Shown here: in pieces, positions 54,308 through 64,000 of the stretch | Layout: each line of letters starts with the position of its first letter | How positions within the stretch are numbered: position 1 is the stretch's first letter | NCBI GenBank assembly: GCA_964610385.1 | Contig: CAZSXW010000008.1 | Span: forward strand, 25,459 to 89,458 | Reading direction: 5' to 3' | Source of the DNA: CAZBSE01 sp964610385 | Lineage (GTDB): Bacteria; Actinomycetota; Humimicrobiia; Humimicrobiales; Humimicrobiaceae | Length of the DNA: 64,000 nucleotides | Notes under the pieces: model-generated | What the model was told of the DNA's origin: nothing | Databases searched by the model: none | What the model saw: the letters and a program-made list of their open reading frames with translations, nothing else | Translations under genes and position numbers: made by a program

Positions 54308-55585
54308 ATTGTTTCAGTAAGCAGTTCAAAATTCGACAATTATCAAATAACTGAATTAAGCAGCGGAATAAGAATTATAAGTGAATATATCCCTCACTTC
54401 AGATCGATATCTCTGGGCTTCTGGCTTCCAGTCGGTTCTAGAAATGAGAATAGTGAAATAAACGGTATTTCTCACCTTATAGAGCATCTTCTTTTTAAGG
54501 GAACAAAAAAAAGAAGTTATCAGGACATAGCCGTTGAATTCGATACCATGGGTGCCGAATTCAATGCTTTCACAGATAAGGAAAACTGCTGCGTATATGC
54601 TGACTTCATAGATACTCATCTTGATAAATGCATAGAACTATTATTTGATATCCTGTTAAATCCTTCTTTTTTGACTGAGCATATAAAGACTGAAAAGAAG
54701 GTTATTCTTGAAGAGATCAAAATAGTTGAAGATAATCCATCAGAAAATATAATGAATTATTTTTATAAGGCAGTATTTGGCAGGCATCCCCTGAGTCTTC
54801 CCATCCTGGGCACCAGAAGATCGCTGGGAAAAATTAAAAGATCAGATGTAATTAGATATTTTAAAGACAAATTTGATATAAGCAGGACGGTAATCTCGGC
54901 TGCCGGTAATATAAAACACGGGGATCTGGTGGAAAAAGTCAAAAAGAATATAGGCAGAATGGAAAAAAAGAGGACCGGTTATGATTTTACAGGACGGAAC
55001 GTGTCGGACGGCAAAAGTATCAAAAAAATATACAGTATAAAAACCAAGTCGGCACATATTTGCCTGGGGGGACCAGGATGCAGAAGAGGCGATGATGAAA
55101 AATATCCACTGTCGTTATTCACTATTTTATTTGGTGGAAGTATGAGCAGCAGATTATTTCAAAAAATAAGGGAAGAAAAAGGCCTGGCTTATTCAATTTA
55201 CAGCAGCAATACCCAGTATCAGGATACGGGACTGATATTTATATATGCTGCTTCTTCAGTCAAGAATGCAGATATGATCCTGAAGCTTATTGGAAAGGAG
55301 ATATACGATATAAGCAGGAACGGAGTAAAGGAAGTAGAATTTGAAAGAGCCAGGGAAAATTTGAAGGGTAATATAGTGCTGAGCGTGGAAAATATAAGTT
55401 CAAGGATGTTTAGGATGGGGAAAGGTCTATTATTTGATAAAAAGATTTTGACTATTGAGCAGATATTAAAGAAAATAGATAAGGTAAAGAAAAACGATCT
55501 CAGCACAGTTGTGGACAAATATTTTAAACCGAACAGGATGATTACGGTAATATTGAAAAAAGCAGATAAAGGCAGGTTAAAATGA
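54308..55585 (+). CDS. M16 family zinc peptidase (PepR/MPP-like), probable ATT start
   Basis: The metal site is HLIEHLLFKG (HxxEH), with the downstream acidic ligand in the KKVILEEIKIVEDNPSEN segment, as in processing-peptidase-like members; a C-terminal half contains LFGGSMSSRLFQKIREEKGLAY. These motifs begin upstream of the first usable ATG (54548). Between the in-frame TAG at 54254-54256 and the motifs there is no ATG, GTG or TTG. ATT 54308 has GAGG ten bases upstream (54293-54296) and gives MVSVSSSKFDNYQITELSSG, similar to relatives; ATT 54287 is another possibility. The gene lies between pnp and dapB, where pepR lies in Mycobacterium. About 425 residues. Confidence 0.85.
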   Translation: MVSVSSSKFDNYQITELSSGIRIISEYIPHFRSISLGFWLPVGSRNENSEINGISHLIEHLLFKGTKKRSYQDIAVEFDTMGAEFNAFTDKENCCVYADFIDTHLDKCIELLFDILLNPSFLTEHIKTEKKVILEEIKIVEDNPSENIMNYFYKAVFGRHPLSLPILGTRRSLGKIKRSDVIRYFKDKFDISRTVISAAGNIKHGDLVEKVKKNIGRMEKKRTGYDFTGRNVSDGKSIKKIYSIKTKSAHICLGGPGCRRGDDEKYPLSLFTILFGGSMSSRLFQKIREEKGLAYSIYSSNTQYQDTGLIFIYAASSVKNADMILKLIGKEIYDISRNGVKEVEFERARENLKGNIVLSVENISSRMFRMGKGLLFDKKILTIEQILKKIDKVKKNDLSTVVDKYFKPNRMITVILKKADKGRLK

Positions 55586-56379
55586 AAAAAATAGTCGTTT
55601 TCGGGATTTGCGGGAAAACGGGGGCATCTATTTCCAGAGAGTTGATAAAGGAAAAAGACATAGATCTGGTAGGTGGATTTGATATTAAAAATGTAGGTAT
55701 GGATATAGGCGAATTTCTAACCGGTGAAAAAACAGGTCATAAGATCTTGAGTTCTTATCAGGAGGTAGAAAGATTGGGACCGGATATTATCATTGATTTT
55801 ACCAATGCTGATGCAGCAAAAAAGACTATTAACTGGGCTATTGATAAAGGTATAAATATAATAGTAGGGACCACCGGTATATCAAAAGAGGATCTTACGG
55901 ATATCGAAAGAGAAGCATTAAAATCGAAAAGCAAGACTCTTATTGTCCCCAACTTTTCAATCGGTGCTGTTATAATGATCGCCATGTCGAGGTTAATAGC
56001 AAGATATTTTGACAGCTGTGAAATAATTGAATTACATCATGACAAAAAGAAAGATGCTCCTTCCGGCACCTCCATTCTTACTGCAGAGCAGATAGGTCTT
56101 GGTAAAAATTATAAGGCAAAAAGGCTGAGAGATGACGAAAAGGAGAACCTGGAATGCTCCAGGGGCGGCTTTGTAGGCGGGATCCATATCCACAGCGTGA
56201 GAATGCCGGGACTTCTGGCCCACCAGAATGTCATTTTCGGTACAAAGGGACAAACTCTTTCAATAAGACATGACAGCCTGGACAGGACATCTTTTTATCC
56301 AGGCATCATTCTTGCTGTAAGGAATATGGATAAGCTTTCCAGTTATACTTTTGGGCTGGAGAAGTTAATAAAAATCTAA
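55582..56379 (+). CDS. dapB: 4-hydroxy-tetrahydrodipicolinate reductase
   Basis: DapB acts in lysine and meso-diaminopimelate synthesis. The 265-residue protein has a Rossmann N-terminus (FGICGKTGASISREL, where the family usually has GAxGRMG), INVIVGTTGIS-like region and the signature ELHHDKKKDAPSGTS (about 152-166). It overlaps the peptidase gene by four bases (ATGA). The thyX gene often between dapB and dapA is absent. Confidence 0.94.
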   Translation: MKKIVVFGICGKTGASISRELIKEKDIDLVGGFDIKNVGMDIGEFLTGEKTGHKILSSYQEVERLGPDIIIDFTNADAAKKTINWAIDKGINIIVGTTGISKEDLTDIEREALKSKSKTLIVPNFSIGAVIMIAMSRLIARYFDSCEIIELHHDKKKDAPSGTSILTAEQIGLGKNYKAKRLRDDEKENLECSRGGFVGGIHIHSVRMPGLLAHQNVIFGTKGQTLSIRHDSLDRTSFYPGIILAVRNMDKLSSYTFGLEKLIKI

Positions 56380-56532
56380 TAATTCCGTATTCAATAATTT
56401 GTCTTGTGAGTTATACCGGTATGTTTTTGGCGGTTGTTTTGCTTTAATATATGTTGTATTTTATAGGTGATAAATTAAGAGTTTAATAAGCAGAAACATA
56501 ATATCAGTGGTATTACATTTTGGGAGGTTTGT

Positions 56533-57417
56533 ATGATAGATTTAGGTGAGTTAATAACTGCGATGGTAACACCGTTTGATAGAGAAAATAAAATAAATTT
56601 TGATTCATGCAGTAAGTTAATGGATCATATAATTGATCAGGGCAGTGACGGGATTTTACTGTCAGGTTCCACGGGAGAGTGTGCGACTCTTAGTGATGAA
56701 GAGAAGATAGAACTGTTCAAATTTGCCAAGATCAATTTTGGAAACAGGGTTAAAATAGTGGCCGGAGCGAGCTCAAATGATACCGCGCATTCTTTGGAAT
56801 TATCCAAAGAAGCGGAAAAAATAGGAGTTGACTGTATTCTGCTTACTGTACCTTATTATAACAAACCCTCCCAGCTGGGTATCTTTAAGCATTTTGAAAA
56901 GATTGCAGGTGAGCTGAAGACCCCTGTATTATTATATAATGTTCCTTCGAGAACATGTTCCAATATGGAGTCCAGGACCTGCGTGGAATTGTCAAAAATA
57001 GACAATATCTGCGGTGTGAAAGAGGCCAGCAGCAATATGAAACAGATTGCAGAGATAATAAGAGATACGGATGATGATTTTGTGATATACAGCGGAAATG
57101 ATGGTGATACGCTTCCCATACTGTCCATGGGGGGATATGGGGTCATAAGTGTAGCATCTCATATTATAGGTAGCCAAATAAAAGAGATGATAGGCAGTTT
57201 TAAGGAAGGAGATTTTATCAAGGCGGCAAAGATACACCGGGATTTTATGGATATATTTTACGGTATCTTTTTATCGACAAATCCGATACCTATTAAAAGA
57301 GCATTGGATCTGATGGGATTGGATGCCGGACCATGCAGGCTTCCGCTATGCCCCATGGAAGACGATAAACTTGTTTCTTTCAAAGAGATTTTAAAAAGAC
57401 ATAAATTGATAGAATAA
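56533..57417 (+). CDS. dapA: 4-hydroxy-tetrahydrodipicolinate synthase
   Basis: DapA condenses pyruvate with aspartate semialdehyde. The 294-residue TIM-barrel protein has LITAMVTPFD, GSTGECATLSDEEK, PYYNKPSQ, the Tyr of LLYNVPSRT, and the Schiff-base lysine in CGVKEASSN (about 162). GGGAGG lies before ATG 56533. A 153-base gap separates it from dapB and may hold a separate promoter; I saw no riboswitch in it. Confidence 0.96.
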   Translation: MIDLGELITAMVTPFDRENKINFDSCSKLMDHIIDQGSDGILLSGSTGECATLSDEEKIELFKFAKINFGNRVKIVAGASSNDTAHSLELSKEAEKIGVDCILLTVPYYNKPSQLGIFKHFEKIAGELKTPVLLYNVPSRTCSNMESRTCVELSKIDNICGVKEASSNMKQIAEIIRDTDDDFVIYSGNDGDTLPILSMGGYGVISVASHIIGSQIKEMIGSFKEGDFIKAAKIHRDFMDIFYGIFLSTNPIPIKRALDLMGLDAGPCRLPLCPMEDDKLVSFKEILKRHKLIE

Positions 57418-57479
57418 AAAGGGGTCAGATTTAATAAAGGATAAAAGGCCGAAAGGGATGTCATTAAGGTCGGTAAGGA

Positions 57480-59753
57480 ATGGTAAGAAGAAAATACAAT
57501 CGAAAAAAATCTAACAGAAAGAAAAGCTCAAATATGAGATATTACGGAAATAAGAAAAGATATGTCAAAAGAAGAGCCGAGATCTACGGGATCATAATAA
57601 TAGCCATTTCGATACTGCTGTTTATCAGTATTTATGGTTTTTCGGAGAACGGTTTTGTAAATACGTACATAAATGGTTTTTTGTCTTATGCCTTTGGGGT
57701 CGGAAGGTTTTTAATTCCCTTTATACTTCTAATATGGGGGTTCAGCTTCTTTTTGAGGAGAATAAGACTTCTGCCCTCAAGTTTTGGTTGGGGATTTTTC
57801 CTGCTGTTTTTCTCTATACTTGGGATTATGAGTAATGACTTTAATTACACAAATATTTTTGACGAGGTCCTGATAAAAGCGAGGGGAGGGATTACAGGAG
57901 CCGGGATTTATTATGGCCTATCCAGGCTTTTAAGCGGCGTAGGCGCGTTGATAGTATTGAGTGTGTTGATAGTGGTATCTATCTTGATAATAACAAAAAT
58001 ATCATTGATTGATATTGGAAGAAAGCTTATATATCTTATCAGGGGATTCAGGTTCAGGTTTGGGAGTGATTTGGTCAAAGAGAAAAACGCTGCCGATGAT
58101 TATAAAGTATTGGAGAAAAAAGAAACAGCGGAATCTAAGGTTTACGGAAAGCACCAGAGAATTGATACTAACGAAGCAGATGTGATGGAAGATGTTGACA
58201 AGATACTTGAACAAATCGATATAAAGGATAAGGGTTTAGAAAAGACCATAATCCCGGTCGGCGATCATGATCAGCTAAGAATGCCTCTGACCAGGGGAGT
58301 TGAAATCGATGATAATTACAGACTGCCCCCGCTTAATTTATTAAAAAAATCCAGAAGCCTGCCTTCGAAACTGCACAAAAGAAGTGTCAAGGAAAGAGTT
58401 TATACTCTAAATAGATTATTTAATGATTTTAAATTGGATGTTAAGGTAGACAGGGTAGTAAGTGGGCCTACCGTAACCCTTTATGAGTTGAAACTTTCTC
58501 CAGGAGTAAAAGTACAGAGGCTTCTCAGCCTTGAGGATGATTTTTGTGTCGCTATGGGCTCGCCTGATCTAAGGATTCTCACTCCCATTCCGGGAAGATC
58601 GGCAATAGGTATTGAAGTACCGAACAGTATAAGAAGAATTGTTACTCTGGGAGATATTTATTCCGACGAAGATAGAAACCTGACAGATAACTTATTGAAT
58701 GTCCCGCTGGGTAAAAATCTTTCCGGTAAAATAATTTATATGGACATATCAAAGATGCCTCATGTTCTTATTGCCGGAGCTACCAATTCAGGTAAAAGCT
58801 CCTGCCTCAATAGTATTATAAGTTCTCTTCTTATGAAGGTAAGGCCTGATGAGGCCAGATTTATTATGATAGATCCCAAGATGGTGGAACTAAGTATTTA
58901 TAATGGGATACCTCATTTGCTCTCGCCGGTGATAATCAATCCCAAAAAAGCTTCTTTGGCGCTTGCATGGGTAGTAGAGGAGATGGAAAAAAGGTTTAAA
59001 ATACTGGTCGAAAGGAATTTTAAATCTCTAGAAAGGTATAATATTGAAGCAAGGAGAAATCCTGGCAGTGAAGAAGATTTTGGACCACTTCCCTACGTCA
59101 TGGTTTTCATAGATGAACTGGCTGATCTTATGATGGTGGCAGCTTCAGAGGTAGAGGACAGCATCTGCAGGATTGCCCAGATGGGAAGAGCGGTAGGTAT
59201 ACATCTTATAATATCGACCCAAAGGCCATCGGTTAATATAATAACAGGTTTGATCAAGGCAAACATACCCTCAAGGATAGCATTTATGGTTTCTTCTAAT
59301 GTTGACTCCAGAGTGATCCTGGACTGTGGAGGGGCAGAAAAACTGGTAGGAAGAGGCGATATGCTGTATTTGCCGTACTATCTTAACAGGCCTGAAAGAG
59401 TCCAGGGAGCTTTTGTAACATCGAAAGAAACGGAGATGATAACAGGTTATATAAGGAATATAGGCCAGCCGGAATACAGTTTTGAGATCTCCAAGAGAAT
59501 AAGCGATAAGGACAAGAATCTGCTGGAAGAAGATGAGTTGTTTTATGAAGCCCTGAGGGTAGTGGTAGATTTCGGACATGCATCGGCATCACTGCTGCAG
59601 AGAAGGCTGAGGATCGGGTATTCAAGGGCAGCAAGGATCATTGATCAAATGGAAAGCAAGGGACTGGTGAGCAGCTATGACGGAAGTAAACCGAGGGAAG
59701 TGCTTATATCCAAAGCTGACCTGATAAGAATTTTAGAAGAAAAAGAAGATTGA
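57480..59753 (+). CDS. ftsK: DNA translocase FtsK/SpoIIIE
   Basis: FtsK pumps chromosome DNA through the closing septum and activates Xer recombination at dif. The 757-residue protein has four N-terminal membrane helices (about 34-190), a linker of about 110 residues, the motor domain with Walker A GATNSGKSS (about 435-443; the family usually has GATGSGKS) and Walker B FIDELADLMM, and a C-terminal winged helix (ALRVVVDFGHASASLLQRRL). The linker is short compared with proteobacterial FtsK. It shares its end with the cinA start. Confidence 0.96.
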   Translation: MVRRKYNRKKSNRKKSSNMRYYGNKKRYVKRRAEIYGIIIIAISILLFISIYGFSENGFVNTYINGFLSYAFGVGRFLIPFILLIWGFSFFLRRIRLLPSSFGWGFFLLFFSILGIMSNDFNYTNIFDEVLIKARGGITGAGIYYGLSRLLSGVGALIVLSVLIVVSILIITKISLIDIGRKLIYLIRGFRFRFGSDLVKEKNAADDYKVLEKKETAESKVYGKHQRIDTNEADVMEDVDKILEQIDIKDKGLEKTIIPVGDHDQLRMPLTRGVEIDDNYRLPPLNLLKKSRSLPSKLHKRSVKERVYTLNRLFNDFKLDVKVDRVVSGPTVTLYELKLSPGVKVQRLLSLEDDFCVAMGSPDLRILTPIPGRSAIGIEVPNSIRRIVTLGDIYSDEDRNLTDNLLNVPLGKNLSGKIIYMDISKMPHVLIAGATNSGKSSCLNSIISSLLMKVRPDEARFIMIDPKMVELSIYNGIPHLLSPVIINPKKASLALAWVVEEMEKRFKILVERNFKSLERYNIEARRNPGSEEDFGPLPYVMVFIDELADLMMVAASEVEDSICRIAQMGRAVGIHLIISTQRPSVNIITGLIKANIPSRIAFMVSSNVDSRVILDCGGAEKLVGRGDMLYLPYYLNRPERVQGAFVTSKETEMITGYIRNIGQPEYSFEISKRISDKDKNLLEEDELFYEALRVVVDFGHASASLLQRRLRIGYSRAARIIDQMESKGLVSSYDGSKPREVLISKADLIRILEEKED

Positions 59754-61063
59754 TATTTTGCCCCGATATGAATTGTTCAATAATAAGCATAGGAACTGAA
59801 TTAAATCTTGGTCTGATATTAAATAGAAATTCCAAGTATATAGCAGAGAGAATGACAGACCTGGGAATAGAGTGCAGGTTTATGTTTACTGTCAGCGATA
59901 AGATTGATGATATATTAAAGGTATTGAGGCGGAGTCTGGAAGACAGTGACCTTATAATAATAAGCGGTGGGCTGGGGCCTACGGATGATGATATTACCAG
60001 GGAAGCAGTAACTTCAGTTTTAAACCTTAAATTGATAAGAAACAAGAGTCTTGACCAGAGCAGTCTTAAATTTATTAAAAGAACAAGAAATAAAAAAATA
60101 CACCAGAGACTGCTGCGCCAATCCTATATTCCTGAAAATTCCTTTCCGATCAAACCAAGGGTGGGCAGTGCTTCGGGATTTGGAATACAGCTGGATGATG
60201 GTAAGATCATATTTTGCCTTCCGGGAGTCCCCAAAGAACTCAGGAGCATGTTTGACTGTGACGTAATACCCTTCCTTAAAGAAATCATAAGAAAGAAACA
60301 TATAGAGACCGGTAGAATGAAATTGCGAAAAACAACTCTTCTTACCACGGATATAAGTGAAACAGAAATAGAAGAAAAGATAAAAAATATCATGAGTAAA
60401 GCAGAGAAAATCGGCGTTAAAATCGGCATAACTGCCGATCCCGGCCTAATAAAAATCATAATAGTGGCAAGATCGGAAGACAGCAGAGAAGCTGGTAGAA
60501 AATTAAAGATAGTAGAAGATGAGATCTGTAGTAAACTAGGTAACTATTTTTACGGTAAAAACAATACCCTGATCTCGGACAACTTAAAGGAGGCTATCGC
60601 GAAAATAGGCGACGGCCTCACTATCTGTGCTGCCGAGTCGATAACTGGCGGGCTTATCAGCAGTATCATCACAGATACTCCAGGAAGTTCAAAATTTTTT
60701 TTGGGAGGTATAGTGTCATATTCGGATTACTCCAAAATCAAGCTGCTTGATATAGATGAAGATATTCTAAAAAAGCAGGGAGCAGTCAGCAGAGTGGTAT
60801 GCATTAATATGGCAAGGAAGGCAAAAGAAGTCTTTAAATCAGATTATGCCGTAAGCGTAACCGGTTTTGCAGGGCCGGAAGCTGAAGACAAGAAACTAGG
60901 GCTGGTCTACTGCTGTGTGCTGGGGCCTGATGGTTATGAGAAAGTCTTTAAAAAGAGATTCGTGGGAAGCAGGCAGGAAATAAAGTTCAGGACAACTCAA
61001 TTTGTATTGAATGAACTCAGGGCGGCTATAAATGGCGGAAAAAGAAAGGGCAGGCGGGCTTGA
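59750..61063 (+). CDS. cinA: CinA family nicotinamide-nucleotide amidohydrolase
   Basis: CinA proteins combine an N-terminal MoaB/MogA-like domain (ISIGTELNLGLILNRNS, SGGLGPTDDDITREA) with a C-terminal PncC deamidase domain (AESITGGLISSIITDTPGSS, and VSVTGFAGPEAEDKK). The deamidase recycles NMN to nicotinic acid mononucleotide. The protein has 437 residues from TTG 59750, which overlaps the ftsK stop; ATG 59768 is equally plausible. In many bacteria cinA sits beside recA, as here. Confidence 0.93.
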   Translation: MIFCPDMNCSIISIGTELNLGLILNRNSKYIAERMTDLGIECRFMFTVSDKIDDILKVLRRSLEDSDLIIISGGLGPTDDDITREAVTSVLNLKLIRNKSLDQSSLKFIKRTRNKKIHQRLLRQSYIPENSFPIKPRVGSASGFGIQLDDGKIIFCLPGVPKELRSMFDCDVIPFLKEIIRKKHIETGRMKLRKTTLLTTDISETEIEEKIKNIMSKAEKIGVKIGITADPGLIKIIIVARSEDSREAGRKLKIVEDEICSKLGNYFYGKNNTLISDNLKEAIAKIGDGLTICAAESITGGLISSIITDTPGSSKFFLGGIVSYSDYSKIKLLDIDEDILKKQGAVSRVVCINMARKAKEVFKSDYAVSVTGFAGPEAEDKKLGLVYCCVLGPDGYEKVFKKRFVGSRQEIKFRTTQFVLNELRAAINGGKRKGRRA

Positions 61064-61642
61064 ATGAAAGAAGATAAAAAAAATTTGGAAAAAAGATTAT
61101 TTATAGCCATAGATATTCCGGAGGATATAAAAAACAAGATTTACAATTTTACCGCTGATTTATTTGGTAAGGATAGAGGCATAAGAGTAGTGCAGGCCTC
61201 TAATATTCATGCTACCTTAAGATTTCTGGGTAGTACTGATATAAATAAGATACGGAAAATAGAGAATGCGGTAAAAATAACAGCGGATTCTTTGAAGAAG
61301 TTTAAATACAGGGTAACGGGAAGAGTAGGTGCGTTTCCCAGTTTGGGCAGAGCCAGGGTGGTTTTTATGGAAATAGATGATGGAGATACCCAGATATCCG
61401 AGATCTATAATCTATTGAACAATAATCTCAGTAAGATTAAAATAAGAAAAGAAAGCAGAAAGTTTGTACCTCATATAACCATTGCCAGGATAAGAGATAG
61501 AAGAAGCATAGAAAACTTTACAGGCGGTAGTCCCGGAGGTCCTGAAGAGTGGCTGGATTGCAGTGACATCACATTGTTTGAAAGTAAGCTCAGGCCGCAG
61601 GGAGCAGAATACTGCGTAATAGGCAGATTCGGTCTGAAATAA
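61064..61642 (+). CDS. thpR: RNA 2',3'-cyclic phosphodiesterase (2H family)
   Basis: The 192-residue protein has the two HxTx motifs of the 2H phosphoesterase family: HATLRFLG (about 49-56) and HITIARIR (about 137-144), both expected at the active site of ThpR/LigT. These hydrolyse 2',3'-cyclic phosphate ends of RNA. It starts directly after the cinA stop, and cinA-thpR-recA is a common Gram-positive and actinobacterial order. Confidence 0.93.
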   Translation: MKEDKKNLEKRLFIAIDIPEDIKNKIYNFTADLFGKDRGIRVVQASNIHATLRFLGSTDINKIRKIENAVKITADSLKKFKYRVTGRVGAFPSLGRARVVFMEIDDGDTQISEIYNLLNNNLSKIKIRKESRKFVPHITIARIRDRRSIENFTGGSPGGPEEWLDCSDITLFESKLRPQGAEYCVIGRFGLK

Positions 61643-61666
61643 AGAGGTTGATTATTTGGTTTAGTA

Positions 61667-61694
61667 TTTAAAAATATTTTTAATATGGTAAAAT
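61667..61694 (+). promoter_or_regulatory. Possible recA promoter
   Basis: TTTAAA (61667-61672) and TAAAAT (61689-61694) are 16 bases apart; the -10 box has TGG before it, a partly extended -10. It gives a leader of about 75 bases before recA. I found no SOS (LexA) box of the GAAC-N4-GTTC type near it. Confidence 0.35.
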
Positions 61695-61777
61695 TAGCTT
61701 ATGGTCAATTACACAAAAAATATTATTATTTTATTATATAATTTTTTATATCAGTCTTGTTTATTGGAGGATTAAAT

Positions 61778-62821
61778 ATGGATAGGGAAAAAGTAATTGA
61801 AGAAACGGTGTCTCAGATCGAAAGGCAGTACGGCGGCGGGGCCATAATGAAACTGGGAGAAAAAGGTTCAATACAGGATATAGGCTTTATATCTACCGGC
61901 TCGCTGGAGCTTGATATAGCGCTTGGGATAGGTGGCATACCACGCGGCAGAGTTACCGAGATATTTGGACCGGAAGCATCAGGGAAGACTACTCTTGCCC
62001 TGCATATAATAGCCAATGCCCAAAAGAATGGAGGTGTTGCGGCGTTTATAGATGCCGAACATGCACTGGATCCTAATTATTCCAGAAATCTAGGGGTCAA
62101 TATAGAAGAGCTTCTGCTTTCACAGCCGGATAACGGCGAGCAAGCGCTGGAAATATGTGAAATCCTACTCAAGAGCGGAGCACTGGATGTGATAGTGGTA
62201 GACTCAGTGGCGGCTCTTGTACCGAAAGCTGAGCTTGAAGGAGAAATGGGAGACAGTCATGTCGGACTTCAGGCAAGGTTAATGTCTCAAGCTTTAAGAA
62301 AGATAACCGGGGTAGTGAGCAGAACTAAGACTTCGGTAGTCTTTATCAACCAGCTGAGGGAAAAGATAGGTGTTATGTTCGGTAATCCTGAGGTTACACC
62401 AGGAGGCAGAGCTCTGAAATTTTACTCCTCGGTCAGGATTGATATAAGAAGAATTGATAGTATAAAAAGCGGCACAGACAATATCGGAAACAGGATCAGA
62501 GCAAGAGTGGTAAAGAATAAGGTAGCCCCTCCTTTTAAAAGTGCAGAGTTTGACATAATGTACGGAAGGGGCATATCCAGTGAAGGAAGCATACTGGACG
62601 TAGGCGTCGAGATGGGAATAATAGAAAAAAGCGGATCATGGTATTCATATAAAGATGAACGTATCGGACAGGGAAGAGAAAATGCAAAGATGTTCCTGAT
62701 GCAGAATGAAAAAGTGATGGAAGAAGTCGAACGAAAGGTAAAAGACATGCTCGGTCTTGAGGTTCCAAAGAAGGGTGAAAAAGAAGAGAAGAAGGACGAA
62801 AAAAAAGAAGAAAATAAGTGA
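61778..62821 (+). CDS. recA: Recombinase RecA
   Basis: RecA pairs homologous DNA and triggers the SOS response. The 347-residue protein has Walker A GPEASGKTTLALH (about 64-76), the DSVAALVPKAELEGEMGD loop, L2 region VFINQLREKIGVMFGNPEVTPGGRALKF, and a charged tail ending KKGEKEEKKDEKKEENK. ATG 61778 is chosen because GGAGG lies seven bases before it, although the frame is open from 61757. No intein is present. recX does not follow; the rRNA region begins instead. Confidence 0.97.
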   Translation: MDREKVIEETVSQIERQYGGGAIMKLGEKGSIQDIGFISTGSLELDIALGIGGIPRGRVTEIFGPEASGKTTLALHIIANAQKNGGVAAFIDAEHALDPNYSRNLGVNIEELLLSQPDNGEQALEICEILLKSGALDVIVVDSVAALVPKAELEGEMGDSHVGLQARLMSQALRKITGVVSRTKTSVVFINQLREKIGVMFGNPEVTPGGRALKFYSSVRIDIRRIDSIKSGTDNIGNRIRARVVKNKVAPPFKSAEFDIMYGRGISSEGSILDVGVEMGIIEKSGSWYSYKDERIGQGRENAKMFLMQNEKVMEEVERKVKDMLGLEVPKKGEKEEKKDEKKEENK

Positions 62822-62863
62822 TTTTTAAAGCATGAACATGCCGCTATTCAGCTATGTGAACTA

Positions 62864-62891
62864 TTGACTTATACTGTCTTAATGCTATAAT
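62864..62891 (+). promoter_or_regulatory. rRNA promoter P1
   Basis: TTGACT (62864-62869) and a perfect TATAAT (62886-62891) are 16 bases apart, with TGC immediately before the -10 box. It is the upstream one of two promoters for the rRNA operon. Confidence 0.7.
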
Positions 62892-62954
62892 CTACTACGC
62901 TATATAAGAGTTATACTTGCAGTTTCATTCAACTAAAGCTTCTATTTATTTTTA

Positions 62955-62983
62955 TTGACAATTAAAATTTAGTGTGATATTTT
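62955..62983 (+). promoter_or_regulatory. rRNA promoter P2
   Basis: A perfect TTGACA (62955-62960) and TATTTT (62978-62983) are 17 bases apart, with TGA before the -10 box. Transcription would start near 62990, about 70 bases before mature 16S rRNA. Confidence 0.65.
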
Positions 62984-62999
62984 TCTGCAGGTTATTTGG

Positions 63000-63014
63000 T
63001 GTTCTTTGAGAACT
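63000..63014 (+). promoter_or_regulatory. boxA antitermination element in rRNA leader
   Basis: TGTTCTTTGAGAACT closely matches the boxA form seen ahead of 16S genes of Gram-positive bacteria. It should recruit the NusB/NusE/NusA complex. NusA itself is encoded at 45 kb. Confidence 0.7.
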
Positions 63015-63058
63015 AAATAGTGCAGGTTTCTTTAAGAATTATGTTAAAAATGTTAGTT

Positions 63059-64000
<942 letters not shown>

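Noticed and set aside
54548..55585. M16 gene starting at ATG 54548
   Set aside because: It would delete the HxxEH zinc site although the upstream codons are in frame and well conserved.
56380..56532. Lysine riboswitch before dapA
   Set aside because: No conserved lysine-riboswitch core was recognised in 153 bases and no terminator is present.
61643..61777. LexA/SOS box before recA
   Set aside because: No GAAC-N4-GTTC or similar palindrome found by eye.

Overview
This is an AT-rich bacterial chromosome segment, almost fully coding, with nearly every gene on the + strand; only rpmB is on the - strand. It looks like a low-GC lineage related to Actinobacteria. The best evidence is an actinobacterial-type integration host factor (mIHF) gene directly before gmk, rpoZ, coaBC, metK and priA, the same order as in Mycobacterium. 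Other actinobacterial-style blocks are coaD / DivIVA-like / rpmF / rnc / smc / ftsY / ffh, nusA-infB-rbfA-nrnA-truB-ribF-rpsO-pnp, M16 peptidase-dapB-dapA-ftsK-cinA, and recA. Arginine codons are mostly AGA/AGG. The 16S rRNA gene at the right edge has the universal primer sites but a divergent 5' end. A class-level assignment would need a database comparison. No mobile element, CRISPR array, prophage or tRNA gene was seen.

Layout. 1-9.2 kb: pyrE 3' end, mihF, gmk, rpoZ, coaBC, metK, priA, def, fmt, rsmB (nucleotide, cofactor, SAM and initiator-tRNA functions). 9.3-11 kb: an orphan seven-helix membrane protein, an unknown small protein and a convergent rpmB. 11-20 kb: a fatty-acid-kinase-like protein, rsmD, coaD, a DivIVA-like coiled coil, rpmF, then an ADP-forming acyl-CoA synthetase and a DRTGG-domain protein lying ahead of plsX, acpP and rnc. 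20-28.4 kb: an unusually short smc, the SRP genes ftsY and ffh, rpsP-khpA-rimM-trmD-rplS, lepB, rnhB, yraN. 28.4-35.2 kb: a promoter-equipped four-PAS/HD-GYP gene and a small ORF of atypical codon use, placed between yraN and comM-dprA, then an unknown gene and a Xer recombinase. 35.2-44.7 kb: rpsB, tsf, pyrH, frr, uppS, rseP, ispG, a short proS and recD2. 44.7-54.3 kb: nusA, infB, rbfA, nrnA, truB (frameshifted), ribF, rpsO, pnp. 54.3-62.8 kb: M16 peptidase, dapB, dapA, ftsK, cinA, thpR, recA. 62.8-64 kb: tandem rRNA promoters, boxA and the 5' part of 16S rRNA.

The genes are mainly housekeeping: translation, protein export, DNA segregation and repair, lipid and isoprenoid precursors, lysine/peptidoglycan precursors. 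The unusual points are deviations inside these conserved genes. SMC has both ATPase heads but no recognisable hinge domain. Prolyl-tRNA synthetase lacks the editing insertion. Three genes (rsmD, yraN, M16 peptidase) have no ATG, GTG or TTG that could start a full-length protein; all three have an in-frame ATT at a suitable place. truB is broken at a run of nine T. nusA is preceded by a promoter followed at once by a strong intrinsic terminator. rpsB, rpmF, infB and recA carry lysine/glutamate-rich extensions. Several usual neighbours (rimP, ylxR, cdsA, dxr, DUF177, recX, thyX) are missing from their customary slots.
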